A stretch of DNA of 64,000 nucleotides from Diploptera punctata (Eukaryota; Arthropoda; Insecta; Blattodea; Blaberidae): contig JASPKZ010007285.1 in the NCBI GenBank assembly GCA_030220185.1, positions 546,001 to 610,000 of the forward strand, read 5' to 3'. Shown in pieces: positions 55,481 to 64,000 of this stretch. A program made the position numbers and the translations under genes. The notes beneath the pieces were generated by a model. It saw only the letters and a list, made by a program, of their open reading frames with translations. It was not told where the DNA came from and searched no databases. The first letter of the stretch is position 1, and each line of letters opens with the position of its first letter.

Positions 55481-56060
55481 AGAAAATTCAGTAGACCCAT
55501 AATACAAAGAACTCAAAGTAACTGGTTCCGTACATCAAAAATACTCTCATAACATCCTTGAATAAGTTAAAAGTATACACTAAAAATTCGGATCACTGCG
55601 TGGAGATAAAAATCAGGCGTAATTGTAAAGGGGTAAACAATTTTCCGATTGCTTATCAGAGCGGCTGATGTTTTCATTGTACTGGCGGCTAATGGCACAT
55701 AATAAAGTGACCTCTCGCTTTATGACGTCATCCTGTTTATTTAGTTATTAATGGCCAGTATCAAAAAGGGCATAAACATGAACGATGCTACCAACTTAAC
55801 AGATGATAGTAAATAAATTGACGTCACAATAACCCATCGATTATATCTGTACTGTTTAATGGCGATGTCTTTATCTTTGACACGCAGTTTTTTTCCACAG
55901 ATAGATTCATCAAAAACTGAAAGCAATTTCTTGCCCAAGTCCGTCGCATTTATTACAATTCTGAGTTTTCTATAGTTGAAACTCAAGACAATGCTGTCCT
56001 ACATTTTACAAAAATCAATAATTTGTAGTCTTAGAGTCATTCTTTTATGGATGCGAAATA
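55481..56060. other. No gene recognised; one minus frame
   Basis: The minus frame 55741-55986 (81 residues: LRIVINATDLGKKLLSVFDE, KDKDIAIKQYRYNRW) has a more protein-like composition than its surroundings, but I know no relative. Confidence 0.3.
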
Positions 56061-56063
56061 TGT

Positions 56064-56660
56064 TATTTAGCTACGAGTTAATGGTAAATCCAAGAAATTG
56101 GATAAATTTGATAGCATTTGTGGACAAAACACGGAAAATAAGAACAACACTCATTCATGAATAAATAAACATGGTAGCAAAATATAATATCATCAATTCT
56201 TAATAATTCTACATAACTAAGTTAATGTATAATGTAATTTGTATTGTTATCTAATTGTAATATTATTGTGTTTTCTTTTTTGTTTTAACCTTTTCACTGC
56301 TACGAACGGGTATATCCGTTGGCAAAGAAAATGCTTGCTGTGCTATGGGTGTATATATCCATTCTCAACTCCAAACGCCTGCTAGTTATGTAATACGTAT
56401 TGCATTGCTTTCAAACTAAGCAGGCATATACTGACATCTCCTAGGAACCTAAATAAACTTTTTCCATATTTCTCCCTGCATTGAGCAAGGAGGGTTTTAA
56501 AGGCTGAAAATATGCAGTGAAAAGGTTAAATATATTATTACCAAATATCAACTTATTGTAACGGACTGTCAACAGCACGTACTGCTTACTGCCCGTGCGA
56601 CCCATATTTGTAAATAACATTGTATGTATCTTACTTTTAGTCTAATGAATTCTTACTGTT
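56064..56660 (+). mobile_element. LINE-H 3' part with MITE inside
   Basis: Coding end YELMVNPRNWINL, KTRKIRTTLIHE and a stop at 56164, then a shortened 3' UTR and the CTGTCAACAGCACGTAC block. The TTAA element at 56289-56525 interrupts the UTR. Confidence 0.75.
56289..56525. mobile_element. piggyBac-like MITE, 237 bp
   Basis: Perfect 12-bp TIRs CCTTTTCACTGC / GCAGTGAAAAGG with TTAA on both sides (56285-56288, 56526-56529). Inside are short repeats (GGGTATATCCGT, GGGTGTATATATCC). No coding. Different TIRs from the MITE at 13627-13937, so a separate family. Confidence 0.85.
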
Positions 56661-58160
56661 ACCACTTTAAGAAGGGAGAAAATATTACGAACAATACACA
56701 TTGATTGAAGTGTTTAAGACAATTTTTGGAACAAAAATAGGTGAAAAGATAAGAAAACACAGAAAAAAATTATAAGTGTGAACTGCACGATATTTATGGG
56801 AAAACTGATCTAATAAAAACAGTTAAGTCTCGTAGACAGAGATGTGCAGGACATGTGGCACGTGTGGTAAAGGATAATTTGTATGAACATTTTTTGTAAA
56901 AATGTCCAGAAGGAAAGCGCCAAGTAGATAGGTCAAGATAAGGTGTCGATTAACATTAAACGTGTTTTTAAAGCAGCTTAATTATGTGTGATATTTACAA
57001 AAAGAATTAATGAGGCGCAGAAAAATATTAAATATAGGCTCAATTCTGGAAATACATGGTATTACACATTACAGGGACTCTTGTCGTTCTAACTTCTCTC
57101 AGAACTCATGTCCCAAATGGGAGTCAATGACCAATCACGTTTCAATGATTTCTGTTTTACAACCAATGAGAGTCATGTTTCACGAAATATTTATCAGTGT
57201 TATAATTACCATATTAAAGAAATCCCCTCCTTTTTAATATTCTGAATAGGTCTGACCATTATTTTGCAGTCACTGAGCCTGTAAGAAATACGGCTACAAG
57301 ATTGTATATATATAGTGCATAGATGTCAACACATAGCGCTTGCAGGTGTTAATATAAAACATATGTAGCAATTTATTATACCACCAAAAAAAGAAACCGC
57401 TGTTTGCACTTTCTTAAAAGTATTTTTTCCCAGGTAACAACATTCCAGAAAAATATAATTGTCATATTTACATCATACGACATCAGAAATGAATTAATAT
57501 ACAGTTTGATGTGTTTCATTTTTTCTCCACTAGAGAGCATTCTTACAATATTGTGTATGATCTGGTTGCAGTGATAAACAAAAGAAGCAGATGAAGCGTA
57601 CCAATCGTTTCTCATTTGTTTTCAAACATCGCCGTTTACAATAAATATATCAATATTTTAAAATAACTATAGTTAAATAATGATTTGTGAGTAAACAGCT
57701 TAATTTTATTCGTTAAATAGTCGTAACAAATGCCACTCTTGATTTTCAAGTTCTCTAGATAAATTCACTAATCACTTCGTGAGTCGTGAATTTATCGATA
57801 ATTTGGAAATCACTCGTGGCATTACTTATGATAATATATAAAACTGTTATTCTACCAGTTATATTGATGCGAAACGCGGATTCTTATTTTAAAAGATAAG
57901 AAAGCATTACGAGTATTTGAGAATGAAGTTCTTAGGAAACTTTCTGGACCAAAGAGAGATGAACAAACAAGTGAATGGAGAAGACTTGCATAACAGCGAC
58001 CTATAAATTCTGTATTGAAAGCCAGATATAATAAGGATATTTAAGCCTCGTAGATTGCGATGGGCAGGATGTGTGACACTAATGAGGAATGAAAGAGATG
58101 TATGGAAACTCAATGTAGGAATACCAGAGGGAAAGCCCTCAAGAATGAGGTGGATGAATA
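56661..58160 (+). mobile_element. Diverged RTE-1 carrying a hairpin-ended insert
   Basis: 56661-57000 is an old RTE-1 C-terminal stretch (AAGTCTCGTAGACAGAGATG). 57003-57104 matches the HKEIKHRLNSGNA region. 57829-58160 resumes at YKTVILPVILM and continues to the KPEGK region with many changes. The insert at 57105-57828 lies at the same site as in 16406-17866. Confidence 0.7.
57105..57828. mobile_element. Hairpin-ended element (copy 2)
   Basis: Inverse of 16894-17613 over its whole length, with substitutions and small indels. The palindrome is at about 57730-57820 (GCCACTCTTGATTTTCAAG and CGTGGCATTACTTA). The other end lacks ACTATTTA plus 14 bp or so of RTE-1, a small deletion at the junction. 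Confidence 0.7.
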
Positions 58161-58285
58161 AGTTTAACTTTTCTTAGATAATTTGGGATGACAAGAGTCC
58201 CTGTAATGCATAGTAACTTGCATTTCGAGATTTGATCATACGTTTAATTTCATTGTACATTTCAATCCTATTTGAAACGAACTGG
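58161..58285 (-). mobile_element. RTE-1 fragment, inverted
   Basis: GACAAGAGTCCCTGTAATGC to CATTTCAATCCTATTTGAAA match the minus strand of the RLNSGNACYYALQ region. Head-to-tail inversion relative to the preceding copy. Confidence 0.6.
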
Positions 58286-58354
58286 ACCTATCCTGTGTTT
58301 TAATTATTGTACGCCGAGTTTGCTTCCGAGAAGACAAACGTTTCGACTCCTAGT

Positions 58355-59309
58355 ATAAACAGGTAGTTTCAGAATAATTATTACATATTTCTGGGGGTTG
58401 TGAGGGGACTTACTAAATACAGTTTTGATAAGGAACCCATGTCCGGAAACGTAAAACAGGCTTGAAGATCGAAACACAATGGGCTGATATCGTGTGTCTT
58501 GTGTTTGAGAATAAGTATTACAAACTTCTAGGGGTTGTACTACAAGTGTGGTTCCACGTGTTGTTCGTTGCACAAAGTGTACCTGCGATGCATGTTTTCA
58601 TACACACGCCACACAAGACCTGGTGTGTGCTTAATAATTTCTGCTGCCGCCAGAATTCGTGCAAGATCTTCCTCCGACTCGACAGGTGTAGTACAATCCC
58701 TAGAAGTCTTCTTCTTCCTTTGTAGGATTAGGTCAATGCGACCTTTTCCGGTTTCAAGTCCATCGTTCGCTTGATACTTCTGAGTAATATTTTTTTTTAC
58801 TTGGGTGGGTTATCAGCCCAACCGCAAAACCCCCGACCTGGAGGACCAGAGTTTAATTTCGCATTTGTCTTTCTCCTAAACAGACTGCCTTACAAGGCTG
58901 CAGAGCTCTGTCTGCCCCGAGCATCTGATTTTATAGCGCCAAAAACTCGCCATTCACCCTCCATCTTCAGTAAAAACAGTCCCACCACGTGAAGATAGAT
59001 GGAAGGGTTTGGTAGAAAGAGGCTATATTTTGCACCGACTATATTGAGCATTTCGTAAAGTTTGAGAGCTCATCCACAGATCCGCCCCAGTCATTCTCTC
59101 CCCTTTAGGTACCTCTCTAGACGTCAGCAATATGTATTCTTAAACACAAGACACGCGATGTCAGCCCATTGTGTTTCGACCTTCAAACTTATTTAGCATC
59201 GAAATGATACGTTTACGGACATGGGTTCCTTATAAAAAATTCATCTGCTACTTCCCTCCTACAACCCCTAGAAGTCTGTAATACTTATTCTGAAACTCCC
59301 TGTATATTT
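58355..59309 (-). mobile_element. Tc1/mariner-like transposon remnant with long TIRs
   Basis: Arms of about 150 bp face each other: 58355-58508 and 59150-59309. Shared blocks: AGTTTCAGAATAA, GGAACCCATGTCCG, CGAAACACAATGGGCTGA and GTGTCTTGTGTTT. Outer ends are ACAGGTAGTTTCAG and, inverted, ACAGGGAGTTTCAG. A transposase C-terminus lies inside on the minus strand. Most of the transposase gene is gone. Confidence 0.65.
58540..58703 (-). pseudogene. Tc1/mariner-type transposase C-terminus
   Basis: Minus strand: CTTPVESEEDLARILAAAEI, IKHTPGLVWRVYENMHRRYT, LCNEQHVEPHL and a stop at 58540. The TPV-S-E-L-RI..AA..I..PG...RV...M.RR...C.E..G.HF/L pattern is the end of Tc1/mariner-type transposases of the group often found with an N-terminal helix-turn-helix (DUF4817) in insects. 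The catalytic DDE region, expected just upstream (RSPDLNPLDFFLWG type), is not present. Confidence 0.65.
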
Positions 59310-59391
59310 TTATTACGGCCATTTCTGGGTTCATTATTTAGTATCAATTAAGATATCTTCACCTTCTTCTTTTTCTTCTCCTTCTTCCTCT

Positions 59392-59880
59392 ACGCATGAA
59401 AGCTGGCAGCTTGTTGCGTGTTCATTCACTACAGGTCCGGAGTATGGTAACGTCCTTCCATCGTAGTTGTGGTCTTCCTAAAGGCCTTTTCTGCTGAGGT
59501 GTCCAGTCACGTATTTTCTTCACTAATCTACTGTTCTCCATTCTATCTATGTGATCGTTCCAGTTTAGTCTTCTATCATTTATCCAGAGGTTTATAGGTT
59601 CAATTTCACATTCTTCTCTAATAACAGAGCTTCGAATTTTCTCTCTCAGTGATTTTCCTTATCCTAAAACTTTAATTTCGATTGTTTCATTAATTTGTTT
59701 TGTTTTTTGAGTTCCTGTTCGGCATTCACAACCATATGTTAGAACTTGTCTTATGACAGATTTGTAAATTCTTGCTTTTGTATCTATTCTTTATTTATTT
59801 TTTTCAAACATTATTGTTTAAACATCCCAATATTTTGTTTGCAATATTTGCTTGATGCAGGATTTCATATGTTATTCTGT
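59392..59880 (-). mobile_element. LINE-M fragment, heavily broken
   Basis: Minus strand order resembles LINE polymerase C-termini: a VNAEQELKK segment where YGCE.W is expected, DRIEWRTVD-like IEWRTVD, then an HLSRKGL/EDHNYDG end and a (GAA)n-like tail at 59365-59392. Stops throughout. Confidence 0.45.
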
Positions 59881-59886
59881 TGCAGC

Positions 59887-60345
59887 TATTAATTTTATCA
59901 TCATCATAGTACATTCACAAATTTAGGCCATTTGTTGACCTATTTCGGCCTCAAGATAAACACCATCCAAAAGTCTTTTGAGTGGACGTCCTGGTCTTCT
60001 TCTTCCTGCAGGTTGATATCTTAACATTTGTTTGGGTATCTTGTGATCTTCCATTCGATGAACATGTTGCATCCATCTTGAATTATAATCAGAAATTTTA
60101 TTTTCTAAAGGTTTCATGTGTAATTCTTCTAAGATGTCTTCATTTTTTTGTGATCTAGTAGTGCGTATCCTGCAGTCCTCCGGAGTGCTACTAAATTCTA
60201 TTCCTAAATATTTGAATTTCATGACCTGATCTATACTTTTCCCTTCTATTTCTAATTTAACACGGTGTGGGTCCTTGGATATTGCCATTGATTTGGTTTT
60301 GTTTATTAAGATTTTCATGTTATATTTTGTTGCAATGTATTGTAA
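59887..60345 (-). pseudogene. LINE-J polymerase with internal deletion
   Basis: Intact minus frame 59923-60318: MKILINKTKSMAISKDPHRV, VMKFKYLGIEFSS, then a jump over the YG.E.W segment to EDILEELHMKPLENKISDYN, SRWMQHVHRMEDHKIPKQML and PAGRRRPGRPLKRLLDG. INKTKSMA is the segment that follows the RT core in this group. About 80-90 residues of the usual region are missing, so the open frame is fortuitous. Confidence 0.7.
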
Positions 60346-60900
60346 AATAGAAAAAGATCAGAAAATCTTTTCACGGAATATAAGCTCATTATCTTTATTC
60401 CTTCAGATGTCGCTAATGAACTAAAATAGGCCTAATCAAATTGTTTGTTAATGGCGGAGCTTAATTATGCGTGTCACGTGGGTGCAGCGCCTAGCAAGTA
60501 GTGAAACTATTACTTTCAGGAGACTTGTCGAAGGAATCGGCTGCCAACACAGTGATATGAATAACATTGGGTTTGCCAGAAACAATTTATCATTGAACGA
60601 GAATTTAGCCCTCTGCGAGGGAGTATTCTGGTCGTCTTATAGCACCCGCTCGTGGGGGGAGGGGGTGGAGGGAACCGAATTCTGTGCCAAATGCATATGT
60701 TCTGCCAGAAGCGTCATCTGCATATGTTGCTACCGAGCCATTCACTTCTTCGCGCCACCAAACCTCTTGACAAACTTGCTGCAATTGCCATTTAGAATTG
60801 CCATTTAATTAAACACATCTACACATCAGAGCTTAGGACTAGGGCGCCATCTATTTTCTCATATGTGGGTTAGCATAAGTTACTGATAATTTTTCATAAA
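60346..60900. other. Stretch without recognisable gene
   Basis: The plus frame 60467-60808 (113 residues, many Cys near its end) resembles nothing I know and has no upstream signal. A GGGGGGAGGGGG run lies at 60654-60665. Confidence 0.35.
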
Positions 60901-60966
60901 CTGCCACCTTGCTAGGTTGCGAAATATCATACACAATTGAAACACATATAAATAACAAACTAAATA

Positions 60967-61823
60967 CTTACTCACTCACTGGCACTATCGATCCCGTAGG
61001 TTCATGGCCGCGCGGACATAAGCACTCCATGCATCTCTATCCTGAGCTAATGCTTTCCAATAATTTCCTGTACATTCTACTTCCCTCAAATCATAGTTAA
61101 TATTATTCTCCCACCTCATTCTTGGTCTAACAACTGGGCGTTTTCCCTCTGGGTTTCCTACAAGAAGCTTCCATGCACGTCTTTCATTCCCCATACGCGC
61201 AACATGTCCTGCCCATCGCAGTCTACGAGACTTAACTGTTTTTATTATATCTGGCTTCCTATAAAGACCATGTAGTTCATTGTTATGTAGTCTTCTCCAT
61301 TCACCTGACTGCTCATATCACTTTGGTCCAAACATTTTCCTAAGTACTTTGTTCTCAAATACCCGTAATCTCCTTTCCTCCCTCAAAGTAAGAGTCCATG
61401 TTTCGCATCCATATAAGCCTTTCATTCTCCATACGTGCAACATGTCCTGCCCACCGCAGTCTATGAGACTTAACTGTTCTTATTATATCTGGCTTCCTAT
61501 ATAGACCAGGTAGTTCATTGTTATGTAATCTTCTCCATTCACCTGTCTGTTCATATCTCTTTGTTCCAAACATTTTCCTAAGTACTTTATTCTCAAATAC
61601 CCGTAATCTCCTTTCCTTCCTTAAAGTAAGAGTCCATGTTTCGCATCCATATAATATAACTGGTATAATAATATTTTTATATATTTTCAGTTTTAACGTT
61701 TTTTGAAAGGAGTTGGGACATCAAGAGTCTCTGTAATGCATAATAGCACGCATTTCCAGAATTGAGCCTATGTTTAATTTCTTTGTGCATCTCATTCCTA
61801 TTTGTGATTATTGTTCCTAGGTA
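60967..61823 (-). mobile_element. Chimeric RTE-1 insertion (two copies, one TSD pair)
   Basis: AACAAACTAAATA at 60954-60966 and 61824-61836 bounds the whole block. Inside, 60967-61418 is RTE-1 from the GCETW segment to the 3' tail. 61419-61823 is a second RTE-1 piece in the same orientation that repeats the HVARM-to-GCETW region and continues to NRNEMHKEIK. No TSD separates them. Confidence 0.85.
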
Positions 61824-61902
61824 AACAAACTAAATAAGTTTATTTAATTAAATAAAAATAAAACCTACGGTTTCATTTGATTTCATATTTATTAAGATAT
61901 AA

Positions 61903-61948
61903 TTCAGTTACAGCTGTTTCGGTACACTGTACCTTCTTCAGACATGTT
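61903..61948 (-). ncRNA. Hammerhead-ribozyme-like motif of PLE copy 2
   Basis: Minus strand: CTGAAGA, extra A, perfect stem II GGTAC-AGT-GTACC, GAAA, C-AGCT-G, U, then A at the cleavage place (GUA). Compared with 23405-23450, stem II regains a U-A pair. The cleavage triplet is GUA instead of GUC. Confidence 0.55.
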
Positions 61949-62027
61949 AACAAATTAATGAATTGAGTTATTATAGTACATATCAACTGTAGCCTATCTA
62001 TACAACAATATTTTTTTACAATATGTA

Positions 62028-62423
62028 TTATAAATTTAACAGAGGCGACTCATTCAAATCTAATTGGGAATTTAACAGTTTATTACTACTTTTCAATTTA
62101 CTTATTTTTACAGCTTCTAAAAGGTCCAACTTCTTTCCTTTGCCACAAACATGTAACATTTTAAAATTTGGATCAAAACAATGATTATATTGGAGTAGGT
62201 GGTTAGCATATTTTGAACTATCTAAAATTCTGTTATATGCTCTCATGTGTTCCTTTATACGAGAGATAAAAGGTCTGCCAGTTTGTCCTATATATACATT
62301 GTCACATGTGCCATACTTCAATTTATATACACCAGAAAATGTTTCCTTTTTTATTTTGGTTTTATTGTTTTTTATTATATTTTGTAAAGCTTTATTAGTT
62401 TTAAATGTCACATTAATGTTCAA
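62028..62423 (-). pseudogene. PLE GIY-YIG endonuclease, intact domain
   Basis: A 131-residue frame: NINVTFKTNKALQNIIKNNK (linker), then GVYKLKYGTCDNVYIGQTGR, PFISRIKEHMRAYNR, HLLQYNHCFDPNFKMLHV, KKLDLLEAVKISK and NSQLDLNESPLLNL. GVY (about residue 30), YIG (about 43), Arg of TGR and KEH fit GIY-YIG nucleases. The one change from the sister copy in the Cys pair (KYGTC for KCGTC) may harm the usual CxxC. The RT domain is absent, so this is a relic although its frame is open. Confidence 0.85.
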
Positions 62424-62460
62424 AATTTTTAAACTTTTATTTTCTTCTTCTTCTTCTTCT

Positions 62461-63330
62461 ACTACAAGGTTTAGGCTAGGCAGCCTGTTCCGGCGAAGTT
62501 AAAAGTGGAGTCCATCTTCTACGTGGTCGGCCAACATCTCTTGTTCCTCTGGGATTATACAGGAAGGTTCTTTTTGGTATTCTTTCGTTGTTCATTCTCA
62601 TTAAGTGTTCTGTCCATTTCTTATTATTTTCGCTGATTTTATCTTCAATTTTATATATATTTAATTCTTCTCGTATAGTTTCATTCCTTATTCTATCCGC
62701 TCTTGTGCGTCCTTTAACATTATGTAAAAACAGCATTTCCGCAGTCTGTATCCTGCTTTTATCCCTTGATTTCATTATCCAATTTTCACATCCATACAAT
62801 AACAAAGGAACAGCCATTGTTTTATATAATTTAAGTTTCGTATCTTTCCCTGTTCTCCGACCTAAGGTTCTTTTTATGGTTCCACAAATAGCCTGAAATT
62901 TATTTACTTTATTTTCTATATCTTTATTTTCTCTATAAGTTATATCACATCCTAAATATTGGAAATGTGATACTTGTCCTATTATTTTGTTATCCAGTAC
63001 AATTTTTGATCTAATTCCATATTTACCAATAAATGCCATTACGTTTGACTTATTTATTGATATTTTACAATTATATGTATTGGCTATTAATTAAAATTTA
63101 TATGCTAACATTTGGAGCTCATTTTCAGATTCTGCTAAAAGTACAACATCGTCAGCGAATAATAAAGCATTTATTTTATCTTTATTATGAATTAATATTC
63201 CTTCATTAGTTAAAATCTTCTTCCATTCTTTTAGGATATCGTCCATATAAATATTAAATAATATAGGTGACAGTGAACACCCTTGTTGTACTCCTTGGTT
63301 TATTTGAAAAAAATGTCTTATTTTTAGTCA
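62461..63330 (-). pseudogene. LINE-D reverse transcriptase, C-terminal half
   Basis: Minus strand from about 63305: GVQQGCSLSPILFNIYMDDI (RT motif B region), then INALLFADDVVLLAESENEL with FADD (motif C), then a stop and a frame from 63039: MAFIGKYGIRSKIVLDNKII, VSHFQYLGCDITYRENKDIE, MAVPLLLYGCENWIMKSRDK, KWTEHLMRMNNERIPKRTFL and RGTRDVGRPRRRW, to a stop at 62476. Nearly complete C-terminal half, 5'-truncated in the RT domain. It has at least one stop (TTAATTAA area near 63090). Confidence 0.85.
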
Positions 63331-63454
63331 ACTTATTTTGTTAAATAAGTAATTGATTTTCACCAACTCAATTGACTAAATAAGTTTAATTATACAACAG
63401 GAACACCAAAAATAACTTTGAAAATAAAGCCGGGAAAGACCCTATACAAAATAT

Positions 63455-63840
63455 GAATGCTGAGTGGTTGAATAGCATTAATTGTACTTTGACAAGAACA
63501 GTATTTTCTCCCAACTGTGTTTGACCGAACAAAGTGCAAATACGTAGAACCAAATTTTGTATTAAGTCATGACAGAACACGATAAATTTGGACATTATTT
63601 GGAACGATTTAAAATAGGCGTAGATACCTGTATTTGCAAGAACTCCAGCCAGACTGTATCACATGTGTTATTTGAGTGTCCCGCATTTGATTCCAGAAGA
63701 CGAGAATTGATTAAAAATTAAGTTATTGCAAAAATAGATTTCAATTGCCTTTTGTCAAATATTTTATATAAGAAGTGCTGCTATAGGAAGCTGTGTGACT
63801 TCATCCATCTTATTTTTAAGAGGATTTGAATTAGTTTTGG
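63455..63840 (+). pseudogene. LINE-L polyprotein C-terminus with Cys/His motif
   Basis: With shifts, coding reads INCTLTRTVFSP, PNFVLSHDRT, then KFGHYLERFKIGVDTCICKN, SSQTVSHVLFECPAFDSRRR, a stop, and NCLLSNILYKKCCYRKLCDF. C-x-C-x8-H-x4-C after a GHYL.RF stretch is a C-terminal signature of jockey/I/R1-type LINEs. Broken by at least two stops. Confidence 0.65.
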
Positions 63841-64000
63841 TTTGTTAATTAATCAATCAATTAATTAATTTTCATAATACATTATATTATTGATACGTAA
63901 CGCTAGAAATTACACGTAATCTAAATTACTGTAAATAATTAATTGTATTTTAACTAAACTCTTAACATACGGATGGTGAAATAGGATTCACGTTATTAAT

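Larger units (their letters stand above)
61843..62440 (-). mobile_element. Penelope-like element copy 2
   Basis: Collinear with 23352-24017: same 3' end, hammerhead-like block and GIY-YIG coding. It belongs to a 1.53 kb block (61843-63374) bounded by ACTAAATAAGTTTA on both sides (61829-61842, 63375-63388). Its 5' side meets (TTC)n and LINE-D. Confidence 0.85.
60905..63450 (+). mobile_element. LINE-C host, split by two nested insertions
   Basis: LINE-C blocks (compare 31345-31450 uninterrupted) lie at 60911-60966, 61824-61842 and 63375-63450. The first gap has a 13-bp TSD, the second a 14-bp TSD. The two TSDs overlap in the host sequence (AACAAACTAAATA and ACTAAATAAGTTTA). Confidence 0.8.

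Noticed and set aside
60467..60808. Cys-containing 113-residue frame as a candidate gene
   Set aside because: Cysteines are irregular, composition follows local GC, and no homologous segment is recalled.

Overview
This is an intergenic-type window from a large, repeat-rich arthropod nuclear genome. I see no intact host protein-coding gene. The tRNA-derived SINEs, the many degraded LINE families ending in short tandem repeats, Helitron ends, Penelope-like fragments and a mariner-type remnant all fit an insect, and a cockroach or termite (Blattodea) is my best guess. That guess rests on remembered resemblance of the commonest LINE C-terminus and is inference only. Almost every long open frame is either a transposon relic or an accident of tandem repeats whose unit length is a multiple of three. 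Family names used here (RTE-1, LINE-C to LINE-O, SINE-A to SINE-F) are local labels.

Layout. 0-3.9 kb: CR1/jockey-like LINE-G and LINE-H fragments, RTE-1 and LINE-J. 3.9-8.7 kb: a 4.8 kb TIR element (E1) filled by about 73 copies of a 64-bp satellite. 8.9-11.1 kb: a tRNA-Tyr relic, a foldback palindrome and an 84-bp minisatellite. 11-25 kb: 5'-truncated LINEs, a piggyBac-like MITE, a Helitron, SINE-A and a Penelope-like element (PLE) with GIY-YIG remnant and hammerhead-like tail. 25-45 kb: a 1.6 kb Helitron, SINE-A/B/C/D/E copies and a chain of retroelements joined by (TAA)n tracts, including the longest RT-coding relic (36.0-37.9 kb). 45.8-50.0 kb: a second TIR element (E2) holding about 65 copies of a 63-bp satellite homologous to that in E1 but inverted relative to it. 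50-60 kb: SINE-C, an R1-like LINE, a TTAA MITE, a hairpin-ended element inside RTE-1 and a mariner-type remnant. 60.9-63.5 kb: a nest of RTE-1, PLE and LINE-D inside LINE-C.

How parts relate. LINEs supply the enzymes that copied the SINEs and truncated LINE tails. Target-site duplications (TSDs) of 4-17 bp allow several insertions to be ordered in time. The most unusual feature is that both large satellite arrays sit precisely between terminal inverted repeats flanked by TA. The arrays therefore appear to have expanded inside a mobile DNA element, each copy of which had landed in a LINE.
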